DNA from: Lachnospiraceae bacterium UBA7225
GTDB lineage: Bacteria > Bacillota > Clostridia > Lachnospirales > Lachnospiraceae
Length of the DNA stretch: 34,236 nucleotides
Direction: 5' to 3'
NCBI GenBank assembly: GCA_002473385.1
Contig: DKTR01000079.1
Coordinates: 1 to 34,236 of the forward strand
Position numbers and translations under genes: made by a program. The notes under the pieces were generated by a model. The model worked only from the letters and a program-made list of their open reading frames with translations. It did no database searches and was not told the origin of the DNA. Shown here one piece after another: positions 15,440 to 24,254 of the stretch (positions are counted from its first letter, which is position 1; each line of letters opens with the position of its first letter).

Positions 15440-16390
15440 TCAAATGTATTTTTCATCCCTGTTCTCCGCAAAAATAGCCGACACAGCCGCATCATATTCG
15501 CAGAGATGCCTTGCCTTAAACAATTTTTTTGCAGTCTTTTCTTCTATGGAAAAGGAATGACGCAGGTAGGTCCACAACTCCTTCATTTTAAACAGTACCT
15601 GGGTGTCGCCGGGCATTTCCTGCTTATAATTCGCATACAGTTCATCATGGAAATTGTGCAGGCGGCAGATATCCGCCGCCTCTTCCCCATGAATCTCTCC
15701 GATCAGCCCGGGGCTGCGCAAAATTCCTCTGCCTATCATCACACCGGAAATCTGCGGAAAACGCCGCAGGATATCCCGGCAGTCCGGTTCTGTAGTCACA
15801 TCTCCGTTGTAGCAGACCGGCAGACAGGTTTGTTCCAGCGCCTCCGCAAACACCTCATAATGCGGCGTAAAGCCGTAAAATTCCTTCTGCGTACGCGGAT
15901 GGATAATCAACTCTGCCAGCGGGTATTTGTTGTAAATCTCCAAAAGATGCGTAAATTCCTCCGGCTCTTCTTTGCCAAGCCTTGTCTTTACAGAAATTTT
16001 CATATCCAGCGCTTCAAAAATATGCGCGAGAAAATCGTCTACTTCCTCCGGAAAAGCAAGAAAGCCAGCTCCCCTCTTTTTCGAGACCACCGTTTTCGAC
16101 GGGCAGCCCAGGTTAATATTTACCTCGTCATAGCCGTATTCCCGCAGATGCTTCGCGGTCCACACAAAATCTTCCCACTTATTCGTAAGAATCTGCGGAA
16201 CCACACACATCCCCCGATTATTTTCCGGAAGAATGTCCTCCCGCTCCCGCGCGGAAAAAATCTTTTTTGAATTTGGCTTCGGCTCAATAAACGGGATAAA
16301 ATACTTGTCCGCACCCGGAAAGTATTTGTGATGTGCGTTGCGGAAAATATATCCGGTAATCCCCTCAAGAGGAGCAACGTAGTACTGCAT
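15440..16390 (-). CDS. tRNA-dihydrouridine synthase family protein
   Basis: A 316-residue flavoprotein that reduces uridine to dihydrouridine in tRNA using NADPH. It opens with the Dus motif YYVAPLEGITGYIFRNAHHK, has the catalytic Cys C96 in NINLGCPSKTV, the substrate and FMN-binding stretch SVKTRLG, the IIHPRTQKEFY motif and the phosphate-binding segments VCYNGDV and GVMIGRGILRSPGL of the TIM barrel. The C-terminal helical domain is present and length is normal. It lies 26 bases after FeoAB on the same strand, with GGAGGAAAGCT before the ATG. Which tRNA position is modified cannot be told from sequence. It converges on kdpE. Confidence 0.92.
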   Translation of the reverse strand: MQYYVAPLEGITGYIFRNAHHKYFPGADKYFIPFIEPKPNSKKIFSAREREDILPENNRGMCVVPQILTNKWEDFVWTAKHLREYGYDEVNINLGCPSKTVVSKKRGAGFLAFPEEVDDFLAHIFEALDMKISVKTRLGKEEPEEFTHLLEIYNKYPLAELIIHPRTQKEFYGFTPHYEVFAEALEQTCLPVCYNGDVTTEPDCRDILRRFPQISGVMIGRGILRSPGLIGEIHGEEAADICRLHNFHDELYANYKQEMPGDTQVLFKMKELWTYLRHSFSIEEKTAKKLFKARHLCEYDAAVSAIFAENRDEKYI

Positions 16391-16416
16391 AGCTTTCCTC
16401 CATTATGCATTCTCAT

Positions 16417-18783
16417 TTAACCCAGCCCGAGCAGCATCCCGGCCAGGTGCACAGCCAATGCGCATATCCAGGCAATCAGGCATTGCCCGATTACCACTCC
16501 CGCAGCCCATTTTCCGCCAAGCTCCCGCCTGATGGACGCAACCGCAGCAACACACGGAGTATACAAAAGGCAGAATACCAGCAGAGATACCGCTGCCAGC
16601 GGAGTAATTGCTGCCAATACTGCCTCTGTGCTGCCAAAGAGCACCGTGAGTGTAGACACAACGCTTTCTTTTGCCATAAATCCGGCAATCAGCGACGTAC
16701 AGATCCGCCAGTCGCCAAAGCCGAGCGGTGCAAACAGCGGCGCGATCCACCCGGCAAGCACAGCGAGAATGCTGTTCTGGGAATCGCTCACCATACTGAA
16801 ATGCAGATCAAAGGTCTGTAAAAACCAGATCACGATCGTCGCTATAAAGATTACGGTAAAAGCTCTCTGCAGGAAATCCTTTGCCTTTTCCCACAAAAGC
16901 TGCGCAACATTTTTAGCTCCCGGCATACGGTAATTCGGAAGCTCCATGACAAACGGCACCGCCTCGCCCTTAAACATACTGTTCTTGGAGATTACCGCCA
17001 TGAGAATTCCCACAAGAATTCCAAAAAAGTACAGTCCGATCATCACAAGTGCGGCATGCTCCGGGAAAAAGACCGACGCAAAAAAACCATAAATCGGCAG
17101 CTTCGCAGAGCAGCTCATAAACGGTGTGAGCATTATGGTCATTTTGCGGTCGCGCTCAGAGGGCAGCGTCCGGCTTGCCATAACACCCGGGACGGTACAG
17201 CCAAAACCGATCAGCATCGGCACGATGCTTCTGCCGGAAAGCCCGATTTTGCGCAGCAGCTTATCCATCACAAATGCCACACGCGCCATATAACCTGTAT
17301 CCTCCAGAAGCGACAAAAAGAAAAATAACGTTACAATAATAGGCAGAAAGCTTAAAACACTGCCGACACCATTGAAGATGCCGTCAATAACCAGAGAATG
17401 GATCGCCTCATTGGTGTGCCAGGATGTCAGGACAGCATCCACCGCCCCCGTCAGAAACCCGATCGCCGCTTCCATAATACCCTGCAGACATGCGCCGATC
17501 ACATTGAAGGTGAGGAAGAACACCAGACCCATAATGCCGATAAATGCCGGGATGGCCGTATATTTTCCCGTCAGGAAACGGTCAATTCTTCTGCTGCGCG
17601 CGTGCTCCCTGCTCTCCTGCGGCTTCACCACCGTCTCTTCCACAAGCTTCCGTATAAAATCAAACCGCATATCGGCAATCGCCGCTGCACGATCCAGCGA
17701 GCGTTCTTCTTCCATCTGACAGATGATGTGCTCGATCATTTCCTTTTCATTCTGTGAAAGATCCAGTGCGTTTAAAATCCGCGCATCGCCCTCCACCAGC
17801 TTCGTCGCCGCAAAGCGCACCGGAATCCCCGCTGCCTTTGCATGATCCTCGATCAGATGCATGATGCCGTGCAGACAGCGGTGTACGGCGCCCCCGTGCT
17901 CGTCCTGGCTGCAAAAATCTGTTCTGCCCGGCTGTTCCTGATACTGTGCCACATGAACCGCGTGACGTATCAGCTCGTCCACGCCTTCATTTTTCGCCGC
18001 CGAGATCGGCACCACCGGAATACCGAGAAGCTCCTCCATCTCATTGATGCGGATAGAACCGCCGTTCCCGCGCACCTCGTCCATCATGTTCAGCGCCAGC
18101 ACCATCGGCACATCCAGCTCCATCAGCTGCATAGTCAGGTAAAGATTGCGCTCAATATTTGTAGCATCCGCAATATTAATGATACCCGTCGGCTTTTCCC
18201 CAATGATAAACTGACGCGTAACAATCTCCTCACTGGTATAAGGCGACATCGAGTAAATACCCGGCAGGTCCGTGATTTCCGTTCCCGGATAACCCTTGAT
18301 AGAGCCGCTCTTGCGGTCAACCGTTACTCCCGGAAAGTTTCCGACATGCTGGTTCGAACCGGTAAGCTGATTAAAAAGCGTCGTTTTTCCACAGTTCTGA
18401 TTGCCTGCCAGCGCAAAGGTAAGCCGGGTGCCCTCCGCCAGAGGATGCTCTCCCGCCTTTACATGATAGCGTCCGCCCTCGCCAAGACCCGGATGCTCCA
18501 CTTTTTTGCGGACATCCAGACGTGCCCTGCTCTTATTTTCCGGTGCCCCCTGCCGCATATCTGCTTTTCTGATCTCAATTTTTTCTGCGTCTGCAACACG
18601 CAGCGTTAACTCATAACCATGAATCCGCAGCTCCATCGGATCTCCCATAGGCGCATATTTTACCAGGGTAATTTCCGCTCCCGGTATCACTCCCATATCC
18701 AGGAAATGCTGCCGCAGCGCCCCTTCGCCGCCGACTGCTGTAATCACTGCAGATCCGCCCATTTCCAAATCTCTTAATGTCAT
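16417..18783 (-). CDS. feoB: FeoA-FeoB fusion, ferrous iron transporter
   Basis: A 788-residue Fe(II) importer. Residues 1-75 are a FeoA (SH3-like) domain (LRDLEMGGSAVITAVGGEG, RQHFLDMGVIPGAEI); a charged linker of about 45 residues follows. The G domain starts near 120: G1 GNQNCGKT (127-134), G2 T154 in PGVTVD, G3 DLPG (172-175) and G4 NMMD (232-235). The membrane part (about 400-788) has the two Gate repeats, with the conserved Cys region FGCTVPGVMASRT and the later LLYTPCVAAVASIRRE. Separate feoA and feoB genes are the usual arrangement; the fusion is known in anaerobes. No FeoC is seen nearby. The ATG follows GGGAGGATACACAAG. It lies 43 bases after rlmI, probably in one transcript. Confidence 0.95.
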   Translation of the reverse strand: MTLRDLEMGGSAVITAVGGEGALRQHFLDMGVIPGAEITLVKYAPMGDPMELRIHGYELTLRVADAEKIEIRKADMRQGAPENKSRARLDVRKKVEHPGLGEGGRYHVKAGEHPLAEGTRLTFALAGNQNCGKTTLFNQLTGSNQHVGNFPGVTVDRKSGSIKGYPGTEITDLPGIYSMSPYTSEEIVTRQFIIGEKPTGIINIADATNIERNLYLTMQLMELDVPMVLALNMMDEVRGNGGSIRINEMEELLGIPVVPISAAKNEGVDELIRHAVHVAQYQEQPGRTDFCSQDEHGGAVHRCLHGIMHLIEDHAKAAGIPVRFAATKLVEGDARILNALDLSQNEKEMIEHIICQMEEERSLDRAAAIADMRFDFIRKLVEETVVKPQESREHARSRRIDRFLTGKYTAIPAFIGIMGLVFFLTFNVIGACLQGIMEAAIGFLTGAVDAVLTSWHTNEAIHSLVIDGIFNGVGSVLSFLPIIVTLFFFLSLLEDTGYMARVAFVMDKLLRKIGLSGRSIVPMLIGFGCTVPGVMASRTLPSERDRKMTIMLTPFMSCSAKLPIYGFFASVFFPEHAALVMIGLYFFGILVGILMAVISKNSMFKGEAVPFVMELPNYRMPGAKNVAQLLWEKAKDFLQRAFTVIFIATIVIWFLQTFDLHFSMVSDSQNSILAVLAGWIAPLFAPLGFGDWRICTSLIAGFMAKESVVSTLTVLFGSTEAVLAAITPLAAVSLLVFCLLYTPCVAAVASIRRELGGKWAAGVVIGQCLIAWICALAVHLAGMLLGLG

Positions 18784-18826
18784 CTTGTGTATCCTCCCAA
18801 AAGCATATATTTGCCGTCAGATTTTC

Positions 18827-20026
18827 CTATTTTTCCTCACAGACCTGGAAAATATAGAACTTCAGATAGTACGATTCATCCGCCGCCCACAAAATCGGGT
18901 GATCCGGCGCCTGTGTACGGAATTCCACCTGCCGCAGCCGCTTGTGGACATTTTTTGCCGCCTGATGGATCGTCTGCGTAAACATCTCATAAGTCATGAA
19001 GTGTGAGCAGGAACAGGTAGCAAGAAAACCGCTGTCCTTTACCAGCTTCATTCCGCGCAGATTGATCTCCCGGTATCCTTTTACTGCATTTTTAACCGAG
19101 CTGCGCGACTTTGTAAACGCCGGCGGATCGAGAATCACCAGATCAAAGGTCTCCCCCTCTGCCTCCAGCTCCGGAAGAAGCTCAAAGACGTCGCGGCAGA
19201 CAAATTTAACACGATCCTCCAGACCATTCAGACGCGCATTCAGCTCTGCCTGTTCCACGCCTGTCCGGGACGCATCCACGCCAAGCACACTCGCTGCGCC
19301 CGCCTGACCGGCGTTCAGCGCAAAGGAACCGGTGTGCGTAAAGCAGTCGAGCACCTTTGCCCCCGGACACAGCCGCCGGATAGACTGCCGGTTATACTTC
19401 TGGTCGAGAAAAAATCCGGTCTTCTGCCCGTTCACCACATCCACCATATATTTCACGCCGTTCTCCTCAATCAGAACATTGGTGTCAAATGGCTCTCCGA
19501 GGAATCCCTTGCTGCGCTCCATGCCCTCCTGCTCGCGCACTTTGGCATCACTGCGCTCATAAACGCCGCGGATAAAAATGCCATCCTCTTCCAGCACCTC
19601 TTTTAAGGTTTCCACAATCGTCTCCTTCAGACGGTCGATCCCAAGCGCCAGCGATTCCACCACCAGAACGTCCGAAAATTTATCAATCACGATTCCCGGC
19701 AGGAAATCCGCCTCGCCAAAAACCAGGCGGCAGCTTCCGGTATCCACCGTTTTTTTCCGGTAATCCCAGGCATTCTTCACACGCATACGGATAAACTCCC
19801 GGTCTATCTCCTGCGCAGGGTTCCTGGTCAGCAGACGGATGCGTATCTTCGAATGGCGGTTGATAAAGCCCTTTCCAAGGGGATAGCCGTCAAAATCATG
19901 CACCAGTACAACATCCCCGTCCGCAAAATTCCCGGCAACCGACGCGATTTCGTTATCATAAATCCACATTCCTCCGGATTTTACCGTCCTGCCTTCTCCC
20001 TTTTTCAATGTAACAATTGCACTCAT
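18827..20026 (-). CDS. rlmI: Class I rRNA methyltransferase, RlmI-like (PUA + MTase)
   Basis: A 399-residue SAM-dependent RNA methyltransferase of the RlmI/YccW (COG1092) family, which methylates cytosine 5 in 23S rRNA (C1962 in E. coli). An N-terminal PUA domain (residues 1-75, VTLKKGEGRTVKSGGMWIYDNEI) is followed by the EEHD-type middle domain and a Rossmann core with VLDCFTHTGSFALNA (SAM site), LGVDAS, LVILDPPAFTKS and the catalytic Cys in ATCSCSHFMTYEMF. Length is normal. The start has AAGGAGAGAAG before it. The upstream region is shared with the divergent leader-ABC operon. The family assignment is firm; the modified base is taken from the family. Confidence 0.9.
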   Translation of the reverse strand: MSAIVTLKKGEGRTVKSGGMWIYDNEIASVAGNFADGDVVLVHDFDGYPLGKGFINRHSKIRIRLLTRNPAQEIDREFIRMRVKNAWDYRKKTVDTGSCRLVFGEADFLPGIVIDKFSDVLVVESLALGIDRLKETIVETLKEVLEEDGIFIRGVYERSDAKVREQEGMERSKGFLGEPFDTNVLIEENGVKYMVDVVNGQKTGFFLDQKYNRQSIRRLCPGAKVLDCFTHTGSFALNAGQAGAASVLGVDASRTGVEQAELNARLNGLEDRVKFVCRDVFELLPELEAEGETFDLVILDPPAFTKSRSSVKNAVKGYREINLRGMKLVKDSGFLATCSCSHFMTYEMFTQTIHQAAKNVHKRLRQVEFRTQAPDHPILWAADESYYLKFYIFQVCEEK

Positions 20027-20230
20027 GTTCTTCTCTCCTTAAATAGCAAGCCGAATCATATCTTCACAGACTTTGCAGCAAGTGCCAAGCCCCGAAAAAT
20101 ATCAAAAACAGTTTACTACATTCATTCAAAAACAGCAATCATTTCTTGATAATCTGCTGTTTCGCTCATAGCAATACCGTATGCAGACACGCCAGGACAA
20201 AAATCCGATGAAAAATAAATCAAAACGTTC

Positions 20231-20259
20231 TTGACAAGACAGCAGATACACTTTACAAT
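20231..20259 (+). promoter_or_regulatory. Consensus promoter of the leader/ABC exporter operon
   Basis: TTGACA (20231-20236), a 17-base spacer and TACAAT (20254-20259) match the sigma-A consensus at 11 of 12 positions. Transcription would start near 20266, about 35 bases before the leader ATG. A promoter this strong in front of two terminators suggests control after initiation. Confidence 0.85.
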
Positions 20260-20300
20260 AAAAAACAGTTATTACAAAAAAAGGAAAGGAGGCAGTACTA

Positions 20301-20453
20301 ATGAAATCCATACAGTTTACAATTTCCTACAATCACATAAAGAATTTTTTTTCAGACAGTCTGCCTCGCAGAAGTTTTTTGACAGCGTTTTCACGTTGTC
20401 TATGTACGTTTATCTGCCGCAGTCTGTATGGACTGCGGTTTTTTGTACCCTGA
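20301..20453 (+). CDS. 50-residue leader peptide, BmrB-like in position
   Basis: A short ORF, ATG at 20301 to TGA at 20451-20453, with AGGAGG eight bases before the start, among the best ribosome sites in the window. The peptide starts MKSIQFTISYNHIKNFFSDS and is rich in Phe, Arg, Ser and Cys; it has no membrane segment or known domain. Its codons 39-48 form the stem and T-tract of a terminator, so translation and RNA folding must interfere. I take its role to be regulatory translation rather than a working peptide. It is unlike other small ORFs here because promoter, ribosome site, terminator and downstream ABC genes line up. It shows no obvious similarity that I can recall to BmrB; the parallel is in layout. 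Confidence 0.68.
   Translation: MKSIQFTISYNHIKNFFSDSLPRRSFLTAFSRCLCTFICRSLYGLRFFVP
20417..20444 (+). terminator. Intrinsic terminator inside the leader ORF
   Basis: CCGCAGTC (20417-20424), loop TGTATG, GACTGCGG (20431-20438), then six T residues (20439-20444). A perfect 8-bp stem. It lies within the leader reading frame, seven to twelve bases before its stop codon. Confidence 0.88.
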
Positions 20454-20506
20454 AACGGGCGGACGGCTCTTGATGCGCCGTTCTTGAAAAGCAATGGTCT
20501 GTTACA

Positions 20507-20542
20507 GATGCGGGAGTATATATTTCTCCCGCATCTTTTTTT
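20507..20542 (+). terminator. Second intrinsic terminator before the ABC genes
   Basis: GATGCGGGAG (20507-20516), a nine-base AT loop, CTCCCGCATC (20526-20535), then seven T residues (20536-20542). The stem is a perfect 10 bp. It ends 30 bases before the ABC start codon, so most transcripts from the upstream promoter should stop here unless it is prevented from folding. An upstream GATGCG (20472-20477) could pair with its 3' arm instead. Confidence 0.9.
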
Positions 20543-20572
20543 ATCTCACAAGAAAGAAGGTATAGGAAAACT

Positions 20573-22450
20573 ATGAAAAAACTGGGGACATATATGAAGC
20601 GCTACGGTCTTTTATATCTGCTCGGCTTCACCGTAATGGTCATCGGTACTGCGCTGGACATGCTTGCTCCGCTGATCACCCGGCGGATTATCGATGATGT
20701 GATCGCAGGCGGAAGGATGGAACTGCTGATGCGTCTCCTGCTCGGATTACTCGGCATTGGTATCGGACGCGCCATTTTTCAATACATTAAAGAATTCTCA
20801 TACGATTACATCGGCGTTTCCGTCGGCTATCATATGCGCCGCGATCTGTTCCGGCATATACAGACCATGTCGATGGACTTTTTCGACCGGCACAATACCG
20901 GTGAGCTGATGACGCGCACTAAAGAGGATGTGGATAAAGTCTGGGGGGCTGTCGGCTTTGTCGGTATTCTCTCCGTAGAAGCACTGATATATACTGTACT
21001 GGCGCTGGTCTGCATGTTCCGGCTGAATCCATATCTCACACTCGTCCCGTTGGCAGTGCTGCCGCTGATCGGCTTCTGCGCTGTACGTATGGAGAACGGG
21101 CTCGGCAGGGTATACGACCAGATCAGCGAAGAAACTGCCGAACTGAACACTGTCGCGCAGGAATGTATTGCAGGAGTGCGGACAGTAAAAGCCTTTGCGC
21201 GGGAAAATTATGAGATTGAAAAGTTCAGCCGCCACAACCAGCTGTTCTATGATCTGAACATGGAACAGGCAAAGCTGGTCGCAAAATATCAGCCGCTGAT
21301 CACCTTTTGGGGAAAGGTAATGCTGCTCGCGGTTGTCATTGCCGGCGGTATGATGGTCATTACCGGACGGATGACACTTGGCGCTCTTGGCGCATTTTCC
21401 GAATATGCAAATAATGTCATCTGGCCGATGGAGCTTCTCGGCTGGCTGTGCAATGACCTTGCATCGGGAGCTGCTTCCTGGAAGAAAATCAAAAAGGTAG
21501 CGCAGCAGACACCGCAGATCAAAGATCCCGCTGCCAAAGACACGCAGTACAACAACAGTCCGGAAACACTTCGCGCACACTATAGCACACAAGACAGCAG
21601 TGCCGCAGCCGCGCAGCATAACGGAACGGCTTCCGGAGCGCTCACCTTCGAGCATGTTGGTTTTTCTCTGGACGGGCACGAAATATTAAAAGATATTAAT
21701 ATCACGCTCAGACCAGGACAGACGCTTGGCATCATGGGCATGACAGGTGCCGGAAAAACAACGATTGTCAATCTCCTCCAGCGCTTCTACGATGTAACAG
21801 AGGGCCGGATTTTACTGGACGGGACTGATATCCGCGATCTTCCGCTGGCAAAGCTGCGGGCTTCTTCCGCAGTCGTCATGCAGGATGTATTTCTATTTTC
21901 CGATTCCGTTACGGAAAACATAAAGACCGGGTGCCGCGAAGAAATACAGATGCCAACGGTTGAATGGGCATGCCGGCAGGCAGGCGCTGCGCACTTTATC
22001 AGTCGTCTCGGAAATCAATATGAGACAATCATCGGGGAACGCGGCGTCGGTCTGTCCGGCGGGCAGAAACAGCGCATCAGCATTGCCCGCGCCCTTGCAA
22101 AGCAGGCACCTATTCTGATTCTGGACGATGCCACCTCCGCACTCGATATGGAGACGGAAAAGGCCATCCAGAAAAATTTAAAAGAGCTGAAACAATCTAC
22201 CAAAATCATCATCGGACACCGCATCTCGGCTGTCCGCTCCGCTGATGAAATCATTGTTCTGGAGAACCATACAATTGCAGAGCGCGGCACACATGAGGAG
22301 CTGATGGCGCTAAAAGGGCGCTATTACCAGACCTGGTGCGTGCAGTACGAGGTGGAAAATGCCACAGGCAGGACCAGAACATCCGGACAGGCAGATGTTC
22401 CTGTCGGAAATGCCCCAACCTGCAGAAAGGAGACCATTTTATGTCAGTAA
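20573..22450 (+). CDS. Heterodimeric ABC exporter, degenerate-site subunit
   Basis: A 625-residue ABC exporter half: six membrane segments (about residues 10-300) and an ATPase domain (about 355-590). Walker A is GMTGAGKT (389-396), the Q-loop Gln is 437, the signature is an intact LSGGQ (494-498), Walker B is ILILDD (514-519) and the switch His is 549. The residue after Walker B is D519 instead of the catalytic Glu, the mark of the subunit that builds the non-hydrolytic site in heterodimers such as BmrCD, LmrCD and TM287/288. A low-complexity insert (about 315-352, Ser/Ala/Gln/Asn-rich) lies between the two domains. Its last ten bases overlap the next gene. Probably a multidrug exporter with that partner; substrate unknown. 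Expression should depend on the leader attenuator. The ATG follows AAGAAGGTATAGG. Confidence 0.92.
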   Translation: MKKLGTYMKRYGLLYLLGFTVMVIGTALDMLAPLITRRIIDDVIAGGRMELLMRLLLGLLGIGIGRAIFQYIKEFSYDYIGVSVGYHMRRDLFRHIQTMSMDFFDRHNTGELMTRTKEDVDKVWGAVGFVGILSVEALIYTVLALVCMFRLNPYLTLVPLAVLPLIGFCAVRMENGLGRVYDQISEETAELNTVAQECIAGVRTVKAFARENYEIEKFSRHNQLFYDLNMEQAKLVAKYQPLITFWGKVMLLAVVIAGGMMVITGRMTLGALGAFSEYANNVIWPMELLGWLCNDLASGAASWKKIKKVAQQTPQIKDPAAKDTQYNNSPETLRAHYSTQDSSAAAAQHNGTASGALTFEHVGFSLDGHEILKDINITLRPGQTLGIMGMTGAGKTTIVNLLQRFYDVTEGRILLDGTDIRDLPLAKLRASSAVVMQDVFLFSDSVTENIKTGCREEIQMPTVEWACRQAGAAHFISRLGNQYETIIGERGVGLSGGQKQRISIARALAKQAPILILDDATSALDMETEKAIQKNLKELKQSTKIIIGHRISAVRSADEIIVLENHTIAERGTHEELMALKGRYYQTWCVQYEVENATGRTRTSGQADVPVGNAPTCRKETILCQ

Positions 22451-24222
22451 ATTCCATACGCGAGGATGAGGTCATACGTGACGTTTCGAAAAAGGAAACG
22501 CTTATACGACTTTACCGCTATCTCTTCGCTTACAAAAAAACATTGGCGGCTGTGGCGCTGCTGCTGCTTGTCACACTTTCTATCACGCTGATGACTCCGC
22601 TGATGATCGAGCTCGCCGTCGACACCTACGTGGCAAACCGCGACACAGCCGGTCTTATGCGTCTTGCCGCCTTTGCGCTTTTATTATTTGTGCTGTATAT
22701 ACTCTGCACAAGATGCTGGATGCGCATGATGGCGGATGTCACAAATAAAGTACTGCTGACAATCCGCAGCCAGCTTTACAGGCATATCCAGACACTGAGT
22801 TTTCACTTTTTCGACAGCCGGCCAACCGGAAAGATCCTGGCACGCGTTATTGGAGATGTCAATTCCCTGAAAGATGTGCTGTCCGACAGTGTAACAAAAC
22901 TGCTTCCCGATCTTCTCACCGTTATCGGCGTGGTCTGCATTATGCTGATAAAAAGCTGGCAGCTTGCTCTGGCGGCACTGCTGGCACTGCCGTTTCTGGT
23001 TGCCGGAATGTTCCTCATCCAGATTTCTGCGCATAAGCTGTGGCAGATCCACCGGAAGAAAAACTCAAATCTGAATGCTTTTATACATGAAAACTTTTCC
23101 GGCATCCGCATCATACAGAGCTTTGCCGCTGAGCCGGAACGTCAACAGGATTTCGACCGGTGTGCGATGGAGTACCGCGACAGCTTCGTGAATGCCGTGC
23201 GTATCGCAGATATGTTCAGTGCACTCGTGGAAATTACCTGGAGCGTCGGCGGATTTCTGCTGTATTTTATCGGCATCCGCATTGTCGGTGCGGATCAGAT
23301 TGGCGTCGGTACATTCCTGGCATTTTCTACATATCTCAAAATGTTCTGGGATCCGATCCGCAATCTGTCGAGCTTTTATAATAAAATAGTGACAAATATT
23401 TCTGCCGCGGAGCGCATCTTTGACATTCTGGATACCCCGGCGGAAATCACCAGTCTTCCGGGCAGCACAGCGCTGCCTCCGGTAAAAGGCGAAGTGCGCT
23501 TCGAAAATGTCAGCTTTGCCTATAGCGATGAGCCGGATATGCTTGTTCTGGAAAATGTCAGCTTTACGGTTAAACCCGGCGAAACGATCGCGCTTGTCGG
23601 TCCCACCGGAGCAGGAAAAACCACTATCGTCAATCTGATCAGCCGGTTTTACGATGTCACAAACGGTAAAATCTGCATTGACGGCTTTGACACACGTTAT
23701 GTCACACTGGAAAGCCTGCGGCAGCAGATGGGCGTTATGACACAGGATACCTTTCTGTTCACCGGAACAGTGCGGGAAAATATCTGCTATGGAAAAAGCG
23801 ATGCAACAGAAGCGGAAATGATCGCCGCCGCAAAGGCGGTCAATGCCCATGGCTTTATCATGGAAATGGAAAACGGTTACGATACCCGGATCAGTGAACG
23901 CAGTTCACAGCTCTCCATCGGGCAGCGCCAGCTCCTGGCGTTTGCGCGCACTATGCTCTCCGATCCGCGCATTCTTATTCTCGATGAGGCGACTTCCAGT
24001 ATCGACACGCACACTGAGCTGCTGGTGCAGTCCGGTATTGCCGCTATGCTGCAGAACAGAACCGCTTTCATCATTGCGCACCGGCTCTCTACTATCCGCG
24101 GAGCTGACCGGATCTTCTACATTGATGGAAAGCATATTCTGGAATCCGGCAGCCATGCGGAGCTGATGCAGAAAAAGGGCGCGTACTATAGGCTTTATCA
24201 AAGTCAGTTTGAATGCATATAA
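22441..24222 (+). CDS. Heterodimeric ABC exporter, catalytic-site subunit
   Basis: A 593-residue ABC exporter half, partner of the preceding gene. Six membrane segments (about 33-310) and an ATPase domain with Walker A GPTGAGKT (387-394), Q435, a deviant signature LSIGQ (491-495), Walker B ILILDE (511-516) with catalytic E516, and H547. The normal Glu and odd signature complement the partner's Asp and normal LSGGQ, so the dimer has one active and one degenerate ATP site. The start at 22441 has AGAAAGGAG before it. A longer open frame to 22336 lies within the upstream gene and has no ribosome site. Overlap with the upstream gene is ten bases; co-translation is likely. Confidence 0.93.
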   Translation: MSVNSIREDEVIRDVSKKETLIRLYRYLFAYKKTLAAVALLLLVTLSITLMTPLMIELAVDTYVANRDTAGLMRLAAFALLLFVLYILCTRCWMRMMADVTNKVLLTIRSQLYRHIQTLSFHFFDSRPTGKILARVIGDVNSLKDVLSDSVTKLLPDLLTVIGVVCIMLIKSWQLALAALLALPFLVAGMFLIQISAHKLWQIHRKKNSNLNAFIHENFSGIRIIQSFAAEPERQQDFDRCAMEYRDSFVNAVRIADMFSALVEITWSVGGFLLYFIGIRIVGADQIGVGTFLAFSTYLKMFWDPIRNLSSFYNKIVTNISAAERIFDILDTPAEITSLPGSTALPPVKGEVRFENVSFAYSDEPDMLVLENVSFTVKPGETIALVGPTGAGKTTIVNLISRFYDVTNGKICIDGFDTRYVTLESLRQQMGVMTQDTFLFTGTVRENICYGKSDATEAEMIAAAKAVNAHGFIMEMENGYDTRISERSSQLSIGQRQLLAFARTMLSDPRILILDEATSSIDTHTELLVQSGIAAMLQNRTAFIIAHRLSTIRGADRIFYIDGKHILESGSHAELMQKKGAYYRLYQSQFECI

Positions 24223-24254
24223 TAACAGGGAACGTTCATAAGGAGCCTTTTATT

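Larger units (their letters stand above)
20260..20572 (+). promoter_or_regulatory. Attenuator leader RNA of the ABC exporter operon
   Basis: The 5' leader from the promoter to the first ABC gene holds, in order, a strong AAAGGAGG site, a 50-codon ORF, an intrinsic terminator overlapping the ORF's last codons, and a second terminator ending 30 bases before the ABC start codon. A competing fold is possible: CAGAC (20353-20357) with GTCTG (20422-20426) and GCAGA (20368-20372) with TCTGC (20413-20417). The right-hand pieces include part of the first terminator's 5' arm, so the two folds exclude each other. TCTGC-CTC-GCAGA (20360-20372) can also fold locally. Gene order and layout parallel Bacillus bmrB-bmrCD, where ribosome stalling by antibiotics relieves attenuation. 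Which state is on cannot be settled from sequence. Confidence 0.72.

Noticed and set aside
20231..20473. An 80-codon open frame overlapping the leader region
   Set aside because: It begins within the promoter and differs in frame from the ORF that has the AGGAGG site. The later ATG at 20402 in this frame has no ribosome site.
22336..22440. Longer N-terminus for the second ABC gene
   Set aside because: The extra 35 codons lie inside the first ABC gene; the ATG at 22441 has AGAAAGGAG before it and fits family length.
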